64,000 nucleotides of DNA from Brachionus plicatilis (GCA_010279815.1 QEOQ01000508.1:1635129-1699128); one strand, 5' to 3'. Shown: positions 23,780-36,451, counted from the stretch's first letter. The notes: generated from the sequence alone by a model not told the origin. A program made the numbers and translations.

Positions 23780-26700
23780 GTTTATTCTAAATCAAATATT
23801 TGGTCGATTTGTTTACACTAAAAGTAATAATTTTCTCGGAAAATAATAAGCTTCGGATAAACTTAAAACTCTAACCTAGTTTCTACTTTCTTTATTTGAG
23901 ATAAGAAAAAAAAAGCAAACAATAAAAAATGCAAAGTTTTTATAGTCTAAATTTATCTTTAAGAATTTGGAAAAAAATAAATAATTTTTCTTCAACGTTA
24001 ATATACCCTTCCATTTAAACAATAAAAAATAAACTTTTTTTTTTAATTATAAACTCGTCTAGCTCCCAGTTGCTAAGCTTTTAAATAAACTAATTAACTT
24101 GACCATGAACGAATAAAAGGAGTCTTATTGTTAGTTTTGAGTTTGTTTTTTTTTTTTTATTTATGGCTTTATAAACTAGCTCTGGGACAAATTCTAACAA
24201 TAAGTCTCATATTTTTTATTGCCTAAAATTAATGTGTGTATAAATTTTTGTTCAGTTATGTGGCATTTAGGTTTGATATTAAATTTGAGCCCGTTGGTAT
24301 CACTTAAATCTAATTGCACTCATCCAAATACTCAAGTTTAATCAAAATTGTAGCCCACTGGCCTTTGGTCACACATTTCCGCTCTCCAATCATGCATTTC
24401 ATTCGAACACATCTAAATTACGTATCTAAAATTTTTAGCAAGCTCTCTATCAAAAATAAATAATTTCCAAGTAAAGCTTTTGACTAGAAGCATTTAATTT
24501 TGCTTAATTAGAAAGAAAAATTGAGCGCAAATATTTTGTAAAGACTTTGGAACAGGCTGCGCTTATGAATCTTGGCTTTTAGTCAAAATTTAGAAATATT
24601 TATGATAAAACGCGCAGAAAATGCGGAAAATATGGGCGTATCAAATTATTATTGATTAGTTAGGGCACTTTGGAAAAAGATTATAAAATTCAAAATTTAT
24701 AAATCACGCCCTAAGTTTGCAGACAAGGCTTCCCGTGGCCAAAGGTGTTGACTTTGCTTTTCAACTTGGCCCCAAAAATTAAGCCAATTATTCATCCTTT
24801 TCGCCACAACCATAAAAAGATAAATCTTATTTTTTCTTTCTGAACAAACTTGCAAACAAAGCTAACATATTCATAAAATGCTTAAATAATTAATTTCTTT
24901 ATTTTTTCTCATTTTGCTTATTTAGAACAAAACTAAAATACAAAAAGTCTAAAAGCTTTTTATTTGCACTACTAAGTACAAATAGTGCATTAAAGTAATA
25001 TGAAAAAATTTCCAAATATGAGCTTAAAAGTCTACTTAAATAAAAATCAAACAAAGTGTCGTGCAAAAATCGTCCCTAAATGACAAATGTTTAATTTGAA
25101 AAAATTAAAAAAAAATCAATTTTTTAAAAAAAATTAAAACAAAGGCCATTTTTGTACAAGACGACTTTTATATATATAAAAAAAATTTAATTGATCTATT
25201 TTTCGCTTGATTTGAAAAAAGAAGGTATAGACAAGATAATCACCTTGTCGAACACATGCAAACAATTTTTAGCCTTATTTTAATTTAATTTAATTTTTTT
25301 GTTAAAATAAATATTTATTTTCAATTAATCTTTTTTTTTTTAATCTATTAAAATATTATTGAACTAGAAACAAAAAAATAAAAAAATACCAAAAAATTAT
25401 TTTCTTTGAAAGCGCTTTTTTTCTTGATCACAGAATGAATTGTTTTCTTAGCATCTTATTTCAAACGATTAGCCTAGAACTCTCGAGTATCTTTCTTGAA
25501 AGTTTGATTAAAAGAAAATTAAATTTTTTTTCTTGATTTAGATTAGAAAATTAAGCTTTCTCTTAATTTCAACGCACGCCTCTGGCCTGACGACCATTTT
25601 AGCAAAACGAGTTTTGGCATGCTCCTCACATTCTTAGACTAACAACCCAATTTCAATTTTTCTCAAGTATTTATTTGAAGCTGAACTGAAGCGAATATAA
25701 TTTTCGTTTGCTAAATCGTCTACCTCTTCGGAAAACATAAATTAAAACTCGGTTAGCATAAGCAACAAGCCATCAATGCTCTTTTAAAGCTGGGCCCCAA
25801 CGCAACTTGGAATAATTAATCACTTCGCCTGTTTTACTAATTGCTTTTAGTTAAAATATTTCTTCAAATAAAAAATGTTAATAAAAAAGCTTTTCACTTT
25901 TGTTTAAATACAAAAATAATCAAATAGTTTACCTACAGACTCTGCAGATAAATACCAAAATTTAAGCTGTTGAAATGATAATTAAACTGCAGCTTCAGGA
26001 GCTCTGGAATTGATCATTATTGATCGGTCTTTCTATTATCAATTTGGCATTTATGCCGTGCCCAAACAACTGAATAAATAAAAAAAAACTCTTTCACTGA
26101 TCCAAAAATTGATAGCCATTTATCTTGATTTTTTAAATATTTGAAAAAGAATTTTGCGCCAAATGTTCAAGACTTAGGCGCTGTGACTGTTTGATCGAAG
26201 ATTAAAAAAACAAAGTAAATCTGCTGCCAAATTTTTTTTTCTACATGGTTAACTTTTGATACACACAGACACTTTCTGCACGAATAACACCAAATATACT
26301 CAGAAAAAAGATTTTACTAAATAAATAAATTTATTTGAATTCAATTCTATCTATGACAAATCTTGTTTGATTAAATACTTGGGATCATCCAAGCCAGACG
26401 TCTATTAATCCATTCAGGAAGTTTTTTTTATTAACAAAAGATTTTTGCTTAATTCTAAAATATTGATTTTATTCTAGTGAAATACTTTATAAATAGGCTT
26501 TTTAAATGTTGTTTAATTTGTTACACCCTTTGTAGTATAAGTTGTATTGACGAAATTGTTCACTAACCTGACTACATGATGAAACATTGCTTGCCTACAT
26601 TTATCTTAATTTCGAAATATCAAAATTTCTATTTATTTCAGAGCAAATCTTTAATTTATTTATTTAATTTTGAAATTCAGCCAGAATTTATATCATTAGA

Positions 26701-29300
26701 TCTTAATTATGCGAGAGGAAAATTTATCAGAATTAATTAATTTTCAAAAAAAGCTTCAAATTCGGTCGTGAAATTAAAAAAAAAACAAGCATTAATTAAT
26801 TATCTTTTTTTTCTGAAATGGTTGAGATATTAACTATGAAATAATGATAATTTCAAAATTCTACTTCATAAAGCAATATAGCCCATAATGACTCGACAAA
26901 TTAAAATTTAAAAAAATTAAATTTGAATATCAATTTTTTTTAATTTGCATTTTGTTATTCTGGCGTCATACTTTTGCTCGAAATTTCTAGTTTGTAGAAA
27001 AATCTCAGAATCCAGCTAAAAGAAAAAAAATATTCTAAATGTTCACATAGAAAAATCAAATAAATCTTACACTCACGCAAATTATGATGGGTACAAAAAT
27101 CGATTAATTTAAAAGTGGATTTAGTAGATTCAGTTATCAATATTTATAAATTTAAAAATCAATAGTTTGATTATAATTAATCGATTTTTAAAATTACAAT
27201 TTTCGAATTTTTGACATGAGAAATGATTGAAAATTAATGCCCAAAAATAAATTATTTAATTTACTATTTCACTGAATTTTTAGTTCCTTTTTGCGAAAAA
27301 AAATGTGATTAAACAAAATTTTTTTTTCGCTAAATATCTGTTTCTCTGACATACAAAAAATGACAATAAACTATATTTGCCAAATCCATAAAAATCAATC
27401 ACATTAAATAGCAAATTTTTATTAAATCAAATGATGCCTTAAGTAAATGTTTATTTTTTTAAGATAAAAATACTATTATTGTTTATTTAACAATTATCTT
27501 GATTAAAAAATACCAATTTTTTTTTAATTAAAAACTTAAGTTTACTTAACCAGAATAGCCATCCAAAAATGTTTCTTTTCTAAGTCTACTTAGAAACCCT
27601 ACAGAAAATAGAGATAACAATTTTAGCTTCTATTTGAACCTCTTTTTTTTCTATTAAACTAATGCATTTATATAAATTTATAGTTTTTTATAAGGAAAGT
27701 ATTTAAGTGTTTTACATCTTTCAGAAAGCCAAAAATGATTTTCTTCATAAATTGAATTTGCAGTTTAAGCTTATACCGATGAAAATTTTTCATGCGAGAA
27801 AAAAAAAATCAAAAATGCTACATTTTAGCTAGATAAGTTAAAATGAGGCTTTTGAAAAAACTGATGCATTAATATTGTAGATATTTTTTAATATTCTGAT
27901 ATAAAAATACTTTTATTAATCCTTTTTTTTTTTAAATTCAGTGTACTTAAAATCAAATAATTTTGCAAATTAAAATCAAGTATGTCATATCTTCTACAAA
28001 ATATATCATTTCGTCTTCTTTTAATTATTTAATCTTAGAAATCTTAATTAAAAACTTGAATTTTTTTAAAAATATTCATTTCTCTTGTCAATTAAACGTG
28101 AATTATAAATATTTTAGTCTAAACTAGAATTTCATTCTAAATAAAAAACAAATATTCATATAAAATTAGACTGTTAAATTAGAAAAAATCATCTGAAACT
28201 TTAAATAATACAAAATTTAATAATTTTTTTATTCAAAATTCAAGCCAATTAAATTCTTATAGTCTAGATTCATGCTAATTAATGAAAATATGTGACAAAA
28301 TATCTCCGAGTTCCATCAAAAAAAACAATGAAAAAATAATAATCCTAAATACAATTGAACGATTTTCATATTTTAGCGTGAGACAACTTTAAAAAAATCA
28401 GACTCGATATGTTTTCCGACTACTATTAAAATTTATACTTAATTTTTTCGTTTAATTTCATTTAATTAAGCTTGAAAAGTAGAAAAATATAGTCTTGAAA
28501 GTGGAATATCTCAAGTATCAGACTTTTTTGTCGATTTTCTCTCAAATTTTAAGTTAAATTTAAGAATTCTTTTAAAATTTTCTGCTTTGAGATGAATTTA
28601 AGCAAATTATTCCTATCGATCAAAGTTAAATATTTAGATTATTCAGAAGTAAATGAATTAAGTCAAGATATTTTTACTTCTTGTCGAGTACTTAAATTAA
28701 AAATAAAAAGCAAATAAAAGAATATTTATTTTAAAATTATTTAAAACATTCACTTAATTTGCTCTGTCTAAATATATTTGAAAAAATATGAAAATTTAAG
28801 TTTTTAAACTTTATATTAAATTTTTTGTAAAATTTTTTTATTGATTTATTAAAAAATTTTTTAAATATAATTTATTTTTTCAAATTTCTGCTCAAATTAT
28901 TGATATCATCATCAAATTTAAATTATTCCCAAAATTAAAAAGTATAGAAAATTTAATTTATGAAAAATTCTCCATAATCATTGATTCAATTATAATTTTG
29001 ATGTCGCTTTCAAATTCGTAGTTTTTTTTGAATAAAACTAAAAACTTAATCACTTTTTATTAAAATTTTAATTATACAATAATACAAATCCAAAATACAA
29101 ATCTGGATCTTAAATATTTTAAAAATTTAAGTGCATTAATTTTAAATTTTTAAAACTTGGTACTGATATTTGTGTCGCATGAGATAAAACCCCGATAAAA
29201 AAAATAAGCCAGTATTTTTATTAGTGCAGTTTACTTCATTACTGGTACTATATAAACCACAATCAAAGTAATTTATAACATGGTATCGATTAATTTTAAA
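23780..29300. other. long gene-free spacer upstream of the transporter
   Basis: About 5.5 kb with no gene recognised. A block at about 24350-25850 is less AT-rich than its surroundings and lacks open frames, which may mark regulatory DNA for the transporter or transcribed non-coding sequence. Near 24118-24212 a 15-bp inverted repeat (GTCTTATTGTTAG type) is separated by 60 bp. The open frame at 27140-26955 lacks coding character. Confidence 0.4.
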
Positions 29301-29311
29301 TTGTCCACTAC

Positions 29312-29725
29312 CTAAAAGAATTTTTTTACCAAACTGAGTATCTTAATGGTTCCTTCACATTTAGCAGTAAATAGAGATCTGGCAATACTTGATGCACCTA
29401 AGGGAAAATTCATAATTTTAGATAGATTCATTTGACAACCTTCAGCAATACTAATAATCAAACCAAAAGCATCAGTTGCTAATGATTCAGAAATTCCATC
29501 ACATTGTCTCGTATCAATCGTGCACAAAAAGGTTCACCAAAACCACGACCATAAGTCGATTTCGTGTTGGTTTACATCCATCTTTGACATTTACAACCTT
29601 AATCATTGCTACCAGGTAGAAAAATCCAAGCCCATCTTTTTCAAGATGATCTAGGCATTTATGCAGTTGCCTTCCAAATCCTCGTCCATTAGTGTCGATT
29701 AAAAATTGACTAATTATTTATCCAC
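29312..29725 (-). pseudogene. Degraded unidentified coding remnant
   Basis: Minus-strand sequence reading FLIDTNGRGFGRQLHKCLDH, LEKDGLGFFYLVAMIKVVNV and KDGCKPTRNRL, then shifting frame before CDGISESLATDAFGLIISIA and GCQMNLSKIMNFPLGASSIA. Amino-acid use is protein-like, unlike the surrounding AT noise, but no single frame spans it and no gene family was recognised. It lies directly beside a fold-back repeat, which suggests transposon origin, but this is inference. Confidence 0.4.
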
Positions 29726-29778
29726 CAAACTTAATAAAAAAGTTAAGGTATTGTGAAATTTAATACAAAAATTCCAAA

Positions 29779-30040
29779 ACAAAAAGGAAAAAAATTTTAT
29801 ACCTTTTGTTCTAATTGTGAAAACTTGTTCTGTTAGTGAAACAACTATTGTTTCACCTACTGCGGAAGTCTGCAAAATTGCAGCCTATTTAAAAGTATTA
29901 AAAATAAAATGCAATTAATTTTCACATATTTTGCAAACTTCCGCAGCAGGTGAAACAAAAATTGTTCCACTTTGTTTCACTAACAGAACAAGTTTTCGAC
30001 AATTAGAACATAAGTTATAAAATTTTTTCCTTTTTTTATT
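29779..30040. repeat. Fold-back inverted repeat
   Basis: Arms of about 105 bp (29779-29885 and 29934-30040) are nearly perfect inverted copies; for example AACTTGTTCTGTTAGTGAAA occurs at the left and its reverse complement at the right. The loop is about 48 bp of AT-rich DNA. No clear target duplication. It resembles a fold-back MITE and could form a long hairpin if transcribed. Confidence 0.75.
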
Positions 30041-30059
30041 GGAAGAAATTTCAGAATAC

Positions 30060-30560
30060 CTTTTCTAGAATGCTCACTGGGGTAGACATTTTAAAAGCTT
30101 ACATTTGATTTAACTTTTTAAAAATTTTTAGTAAAAATAGGAAATATGTGCAAAATACGATATAAAATGATTAGAGATAAAAAATAAAATTTTATTTAAA
30201 AAAGGGAAAAAAAATTTTTAGAGGTCAAGCTGATTTTGCTTAATGATTTTCTATGCAGAAGTTTAAATTTAGGTGATGATTTTGAGGACAATAATGACAT
30301 AATGATTGGGATGCAGGTGTTGATAAATCGTTAATGGTAAAATGTTTTACTTCCCGTTGAATTAAATAATTAGAAATCATCATTTTTAAGAATATCATCG
30401 ACAGAATCGGTTAAAATAAAATTGATTTCAACATGCTTGGTAAACTTGAATGCAGTCTAAAACATAATCTAAACAAGTATCACCTGAATCATCATCGTAA
30501 TCACCAAAGTTGCTAATTGAGATATTACTGGTACAGCAAAAAAATATTTTTTTTCTTTAT
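30060..30560. other. Uncertain remnant region
   Basis: On the minus strand, scraps such as SNFGDYDDDSGDTCLDYVLD followed by stop codons suggest the other flank of the degraded unit at 29312-29725, split by the fold-back. No family recognised and no intact frame. Confidence 0.25.
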
Positions 30561-30921
30561 TAATTTTAAATTAAAATTTTTTATAAATATCGAATCGTTT
30601 TATGTTTAATTTTTTACATTTTTTCTATCTACTTATAAATTTTAAATTTTAGAGCCACATTGATAATAAGTAATTGAAAATTTTCAAGATATAATAAACA
30701 AGGCATCAATAGCCTGAAAAAATAAAAAAATTTTCAGTATTAAAATTTTATATTATGTTTTTTAGATGCATCTATACACACCCAATAAAAATCAAAAGAT
30801 AACTTATTTACACCTACGAAAAAGATTTTTTTAAACGAAACCACACTAAAAATTTATCATGTTTTTCGATATCTCTTCTTTAAAATTAAAAACATTTGTT
30901 TTATTCACATTAAAGTTACAT

Positions 30922-30929
30922 TATATAAA
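30922..30929 (+). promoter_or_regulatory. TATA box of the phospholipase gene
   Basis: TATATAAA lies 35 bp before the ATG at 30964. This spacing would place transcription initiation about 30 bp downstream of the box and leave a very short leader. Inferred from motif and position only. Confidence 0.5.
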
Positions 30930-30963
30930 ATCCCAACTTAGGCTAATTATAAGCTAATTAAAA

Positions 30964-31404
30964 ATGAAGTGTTTGATCTTTGTTATTTGGACATTTTTTA
31001 CATTTAATTCAATTTTGGCCATTCCAACAAGCCGTAATTTACTCCAATTCAAAAGCATGGTCGAATACTTAACTGAGCGCAGTGCTTTTGATTTTGATGG
31101 CTATGGTAATTATTGTGGTATGGGAGGCAAAGGTGATCCAGTTGATGCCATTGATAATTGCTGTAAAAATCATGATCAGTGCTATAGAGATACAAGCAAT
31201 TTATTTTGTTACACATATTTTTCAACTTATGATTATTCAGCTAAAAACAATCAGATAACATGCTCTCTAACAAACACCGAATGTCAAAGTGGTGTATGCA
31301 GATGTGATAAATTAGCTGCCGAATGCTTCAAGCAACATTTAAGCATATATAACCCTTCTTTTAAGAAACCAAGTATTTTCGGATTATTTTCGCCAAAAGA
31401 ATAA
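30964..31404 (+). CDS. Secreted phospholipase A2
   Basis: Calcium-dependent enzyme of the secreted PLA2 fold that releases fatty acids from the sn-2 position of phospholipids outside the cell. Single exon, 146 residues. Signal peptide 1-19 (basic start, hydrophobic core, cut near LAI-PTS). The calcium loop is YCGMGGKGDPVD (residues 50-61), followed by the active-site helix DNCCKNHDQCY with His70 and Asp71. The second conserved helix is CRCDKLAAECF with Asp115 of the catalytic network. Cysteines pair as expected for the group I/II fold. The C-terminal tail after residue 128 is short and basic. Nothing distinguishes digestion from defence or signalling. The stop codon overlaps an AATAAA at 31400-31405, a likely polyadenylation signal. 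Confidence 0.93.
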   Translation: MKCLIFVIWTFFTFNSILAIPTSRNLLQFKSMVEYLTERSAFDFDGYGNYCGMGGKGDPVDAIDNCCKNHDQCYRDTSNLFCYTYFSTYDYSAKNNQITCSLTNTECQSGVCRCDKLAAECFKQHLSIYNPSFKKPSIFGLFSPKE

Positions 31405-31751
31405 AAAATTTAAAAATGAATTTATCAATAATTTTTTTCTATTTTGTCATAAATTCTAAAAGATCAAAATCTTTTCAATAGTTAATTTAACTAGGGTTGG
31501 GAATCCGATAACGACACTTTCGAAATTTTGTTTAAAAATAGTGTCGATTTCGATTTTTTGATTTCGAAATTGAACAAAATCATAATTCAATGGTTTCGAA
31601 AAGTGAAAATAAATTTCGACACTGAAACTCAGTTTCGACATCCAAATAAAAATTTCGATTTTAAAACTAAGTTTCGAAGTTAATTAATATATTCAAAATT
31701 ATAAAATAACATTCGGAAAATTTTTTGTGCATTCTGCATTGTGCATTTTGA

Positions 31752-32507
31752 GGGTCTATTGCGTTATGTGATCACTGGTTCACATAAAAGGTGAACCAAC
31801 TTACCCAATCTAAATAGGTGATCAGTTGTGTTCACTTTTTAGGTGAACCAAAAATATGTGTACTAATTAATTAAAATTTTCTTCAAAATGGCCACCTAAA
31901 TTAAATTGTGTTCACCTAAAATAAAAAGTGATCACCTAAAATGATACTTACCAAAAAAATTATGACAAAGTAAATAAAAATTTTATTTTTCAAAATGTTA
32001 GCTTTAATAAAAAGTCATCTTTTTTTAAAAAAATTGCAAAACTTTTGCACTAAAAATATTAAAATTACAATAAAATGCTTGAAATAATAATTAAGAAAAT
32101 TAAATGCTTTTTTAAATTTTAAAAACTTGATCAAAAAGATATTTTAAACAATGAGCGATAAGCTTAAATCAGTAAAAGAGAGTCACGAATATAAAGAATT
32201 TGTAAAGCTTAGCGAGTTAGGACTAGTTTTACGAATTAAAACATGTGGAAACGAAAATTGTAAAAATTTTGAATCATAAATGGAACCCTATCTTAAATTT
32301 AAATTTTTTTTTTTGGTTCACTTATTTTTTTTTTGCCTCACCTATAATTCAAAAAAATTAAAAAATAAATTTTGATTTTCGAAATAATTTTTTTTGTACA
32401 CATATTTTTGGTTCACCTAAAAAGTGAACACAACTGATCACCTATTTAGGTTGGGTAAGTTGGTTCACCTTTTATGTGAACCAGTGATCACATAACGCAA
32501 TAGACCC
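31752..32507. mobile_element. Nested 756-bp TIR element
   Basis: Starts GGGTCTATTGCGTTATGTGA and ends with its inverted copy. The inverted repeats run for about 115 bp with few differences and include GTGATCAC and GGTTCACCTTTTATGTGAACC-like palindromes. Perfect 8-bp target duplication CATTTTGA at 31744-31751 and 32508-32515, inside the older hAT-type element. Long inverted repeats fit a MULE or a hAT relative; the superfamily is undecided. It carries only a 42-codon open frame. Confidence 0.85.
32151..32279 (+). CDS. Small ORF inside the nested element
   Basis: 42 codons, starting MSDKLKSVKESHEYKEFVKL and ending with a CxxxxC-type segment LRIKTCGNENCKNFES. The composition is protein-like for this genome. 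It may be the retained 5' end of the parental transposase gene, as often seen in internally deleted elements. No homologue recognised. Confidence 0.35.
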   Translation: MSDKLKSVKESHEYKEFVKLSELGLVLRIKTCGNENCKNFES

Positions 32508-32660
32508 CATTTTGATATTGCAGAGTTTATTTTTTTATTTAACATAGTATGTTAAATCCAAAAATGTATCTGTGCATTATTTCTAATAAGAAATAAAAAT
32601 TTATTTAATAGTTTTAGTATGATTTGATCATTTTGAGCATCATAAAATAGATCATTAACT

Positions 32661-32944
32661 TCAAATTGCCACAGTTTCAACTTCTCCATCGTCTTCATAT
32701 TCTAAATCAGTTTGTGAAAGACATCCTGATGGAAAATTATTAAATTTATCGTGTTTATATAACTTATGTTCACTATTTATAGATGAGTTATCATGCCATT
32801 TGTGTTGCTATGAAAAGATAACTGGGCATTACAATGTCTACAAATTATTTTGGATGCATCATTTAGCTTGTTTTGAAAATGGCCCCATACCCAACTTCGT
32901 TTAGTATTTTTTTTATTCGGGTGATTTATTTGATTTGACGACAT
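32661..32944 (-). pseudogene. BED zinc-finger remnant of a hAT transposase
   Basis: From an ATG at 32944 the frame reads MSSNQINHPNKKNTKRSWVW then GHFQNKLNDASKIICRHCNA and SFHSNTNGMITHL. This is the BED-finger pattern (W-x-HF, CxxC, then the His pair) found at the N-terminus of hAT transposases. A stop and frame change follow THL; the next frame continues NSEHKLYKHDKFNNFPSGCL and EDDGEVETVAI before TGA at 32661. The rest of the transposase is missing, so the element is non-autonomous. Confidence 0.65.
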
Positions 32945-33420
32945 TTTTTTTCAATTCAAAAGAGTTTATTTTTACTATTAATTTATAATTTTTTTTTAGT
33001 CAAAATATACACAATTTTTCAAATTTTTATTAAAAATAAAAAAGCTTAAATTTTATAAGTGCTATTCTAAAGGAACAATTAATTTGGTATTTGAAAAGAT
33101 AATTCAAATACGCACATAAAATAAAATAGCTATTTCAACGTGAAAATTTAAGTTTTAGTTTCGAAACTAAAAACATAATGTCGAAATTGAGTTTCGACAT
33201 TGACATTATTTTTTGTATTCGAAATCAAAATTTAATTTCGAAATTAAAATTGCATTTCGACATTAAATTGTAAAATCTACAATATTTTATAAGATTCAAA
33301 ATTGAAATTTTTAGTTTCGTAATCATTTCTTAATTTCAATTATTAATTAAAATTAAAAATAATTTCGAAATTTTTTTGTTTATATTCGAATATTTTTTTA
33401 ATTTCGTTTTCCCAAACCTG

Positions 33421-35042
33421 ATTTTAACAAATTTAGATATATCCAAAAAAAATTTCCTTTTTTAAAGTATTTTAGTCAAATTAATAAATTTAATTTTAAC
33501 TGATATTGAGTGGTTATTAATCTTTGAAATTAATTTTTTTTTTATTTTTTCTAATTTTATAACCTTTTGCTTTCTAGTAAATTTATTTTATATGAATTTT
33601 TTTCAAAATTGCATTGGAAAAATTTCATTTTCTTGACAATAGCGAGCATGAAATTGTTAAGCCAGTGTTGCGTGTATTTTACTATGACCCATATTGTAAA
33701 ATACTGGGCCATGTCATCAACTTGGTCAATTTATCAAATATTTTGTGATTTAGACTTTTTTAAATTGATCAATATATCGATGATCAGAAGATTTTTGGAA
33801 AATTGATACTTTATTTATTTATCAAAATTTCTGATTGTTTTTTAAAGATAAAAATAGGAAATTATTGTACTTTATTTTCTGGTAAAAAGACACTTTTGGA
33901 CGTTTTCGAAATAATTTTTCTCATTAAGAAAAAAATGTTTTTTCACAAAAAAATAAATTTTATTATTGTTTAAGTCAATCTTAGTTCAAAATGTTTTAAA
34001 GCTGAAAAGCTTTGTTAATTAAAAGAAGAAAAAAATTTAAATGTTTCATTAATACCTATTTGTATTATTTAAGCTTTAATTGATTCAAAAAAATATATTA
34101 AAATTAAACAGAGCAATTTTTTAAAAATTGAATTATTTATTTATAAAAACCAAATTCTATGTTGCTACAGCATAATCCATGAAATTTTTATTTTGTTATT
34201 TTAATCTCATTTTTTAGGCTTATAAAAATAAACTTTTGAAAACTGAACAATGTGTGAATTTTTTTTTAGGAAAAATGCGCCAAAAATAATTTATTTAGTT
34301 AAAGTTGATTCTTTAAATTTTTAAAATGTGACCGTATTCATCTGAAAAATTTATTTATTATCGTAAATATTTATTATTTTATCTCAAATATTCCACTATT
34401 TTTTGATTTTTATGATAAAAAATAAAATTTCATTTATGATTTAAATTAGAATTTAGATTCATTTTTTAAGATGGTATGCAGTGACCATTTTAATTTAAAT
34501 TCATATTCTTAATAGTCTAAATTGCGATCTAAATCATTACTTAGATAAGAAACCTTATTTAAATTTTATTTTATTTCAACACATACATTTGACAGAAAGC
34601 CTTAAGCATCAAAAAATCAACATCTTTGCATAATTCTGGTCAAATCTTTGATTAGAATCAAATCATGCCATAATTATTTGCTGATAATCAAATTTTACTT
34701 TGAACAGTTCTGTTTTCAATTTAAAACCCATATAAATTCAATGAAAGCTATTTTTTTAAAGCAAATATGATAAATAACCAATTCTGGTTCATTCCATGAG
34801 AGAGTTTTTTGTTAAAGAAAATTCATTAAGCTAGATACTGATTCAGGCACATATTTTAAGTTTGTTACGAAAGATTTCTTGAGAAAATTTTGCAAATCAA
34901 CTCATTGAATTTTTTTAATTTTTTTGCGCCGTCAATAAATTTTCTTCTATATAATTAGAGCATGCTTTTTTTCAAAATTTATTTTCTTTAAGACCTGAAA
35001 ATCAAGTAAAAAGGTGTGATTAATTATTCACTACCGAACAAA
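33421..35042. other. AT-rich spacer
   Basis: No gene seen. A perfect 9-bp hairpin stem GTATTTTAC / GTAAAATAC with a 13-base loop lies near 33674-33704. The block 34920-35042 just upstream of the TTD14 gene is presumably its promoter and leader; no TATA box is evident. Confidence 0.45.
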
Positions 35043-36451
35043 ATGGATGCCAAATTGGAAACTTTGTGTGTGGAAAACAAGTACGAGAAGCTAATTCACC
35101 ATACAAAATCAATTTCCAACATACTAAAGACCAACAATGGGCGCTTGGTCAACAAGTCAGAAATAAACAACAATGGATTGAAAAAAAATCTAGATGGTCA
35201 AGAAAATTCAACAAAGCCCTCGTTTTCTGATAAGTCTGAAGATCAGAGCCAGAACAACGCTGACGACGAGAAAAGAATTCACAGAGTTGTCTTCACCGGC
35301 GGACCATGTGCCGGAAAGACCACGTCCATAAACCGTATCAAGACTTTTTTTGAAAATATTGGCTGGAAGGTGCTGTCAGTGCCGGAGACTGCGACCACAC
35401 TTTTGTCGTCTGGTATCTTTTTTGCTGAATTGGATGAAGATGCCAAAATTGACTTTCAAGAAAATTTGCTCAAGACCCTGCTGCAAATTGAGGACACCAT
35501 CAATGAGACGGCTAAAAACTATGCTAATAAAAAAAATGTAATCATTATTTATGACCGAGGAGCAATGGACCCAATTTCCTACATAGCACCTCACGAGTGG
35601 GAGGCCCTAAAAATACGCAATCCAAACTGGAATGAAGTTGACCTGAGGGACAACAGATACGATCAAATAATCCATTTGGTCACTGCTGCCAATGGAGCCG
35701 AGCAATTTTACACTCTAGAAAATAACAATACTCGAACGGAATCAATTGAATTGGCGCGCGAGCTGGATGAAAGATGCGCTAAAGCGTGGGTGGGACATCC
35801 ATGCATGGACGTCATTGGCAATAGCACTGTTTTTGACACCAAAGTGACCAAAGCATTGCAAACTGTGTGTGAGCGCGTCGGTTTGAACCTAAAGGGATTT
35901 GATGCTGGAAATAGAAAGAGAAAATTTTTGGTAAAAGAACTACCGGATGATTCTGTTTTTCCAAACTTTGAAGAATTGACTGTGATTCACAACTATTTGG
36001 TTTCTACATCGGATTCAATTCAAGTAAGGATTCGAAAGAGTGGAAAGGGAGGCAACTGGTCATATTCGTATGCCATCAGAACATACGAAGATGGACTGCC
36101 TAATGAAACGAGAACTCAAATTGATCGAAGAGAATATGCAGTATTTTTTTTTATAATAAAAAAATTAAATAAAATTTTTTTAATTTTTATTTAAAGATTC
36201 TGTCAAAAACAGTTGACTCGAACCACTACACAATTTATCAACGCAGACGATGCTTCATATGGTGCCATCGATATTACAGAATTGATATCTATGAGGAACC
36301 ATGTAATCCAAGTTGTCGTGGACTCGTTATTTTGTCGTTCAGAACAGCTGACGATGACATTTTATTGCCAAGCTTTCTTCAAATTGAACGAGAAATTACC
36401 AATGATTCTTTTTATTCTATGTTTAATTTGTCAGCAAAAAAAAATAATTAA
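35043..36451 (+). CDS. ttd14: TTD14-like P-loop protein (AAA_28 plus C-terminal domain)
   Basis: Homologue of Drosophila TRPL translocation defect protein 14, a GTP- and phosphoinositide-binding protein needed for membrane trafficking of the TRPL channel. The exons 35043-36140 and 36197-36451, with a 56-bp intron, give 450 residues (about 475 in the fly). Residues 1-78 are polar and probably disordered. The P-loop is FTGGPCAGKTTS (residues 84-95); the Walker B-like strand is NVIIIYDRGAMDP with Asp171; then HLVTAANGAEQFYTLENNNT and RELDERCAKAWVGHP. The C-terminal part (FLVKELPDDSVFPNF, IRKSGKGGNWSYSYAIRTYE, YTIYQRRRCFIWCHRYYRID, IYEEPCNPSCRGLVILSF, SFLQIEREITNDSFYSMFNL) is the conserved TTD14 tail, completed by exon 2. 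The open frame extends to a GTG at 35016; the ATG at 35043 is the first real start. Confidence 0.92.

Larger units (their letters stand above)
31492..33420. mobile_element. hAT-type element with internal insertion
   Basis: 1929 bp starting TAGGGTTGGGAATCC; read inward from the other end it starts CAGGTTTGGGAAAACG, a hAT-like tip. Flanks AATTTAAC (31484-31491) and ATTTTAAC (33421-33428) match at 7 of 8 bases, as expected for an aged 8-bp target duplication. Both end regions (about 250 bp) are packed with TTTCGAAA and TTTCGACA motifs in inverted orientation. The interior holds a remnant of a BED-finger gene and is interrupted by a second element at 31752-32507. Confidence 0.75.

Noticed and set aside
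33567..33806. 79-codon plus-strand frame
   Set aside because: No ATG at the start, no family match, and the composition is not clearly protein-like.
35016..35042. N-terminal extension of TTD14 from GTG
   Set aside because: GTG is not a usual animal start; the ATG at 35043 fits.
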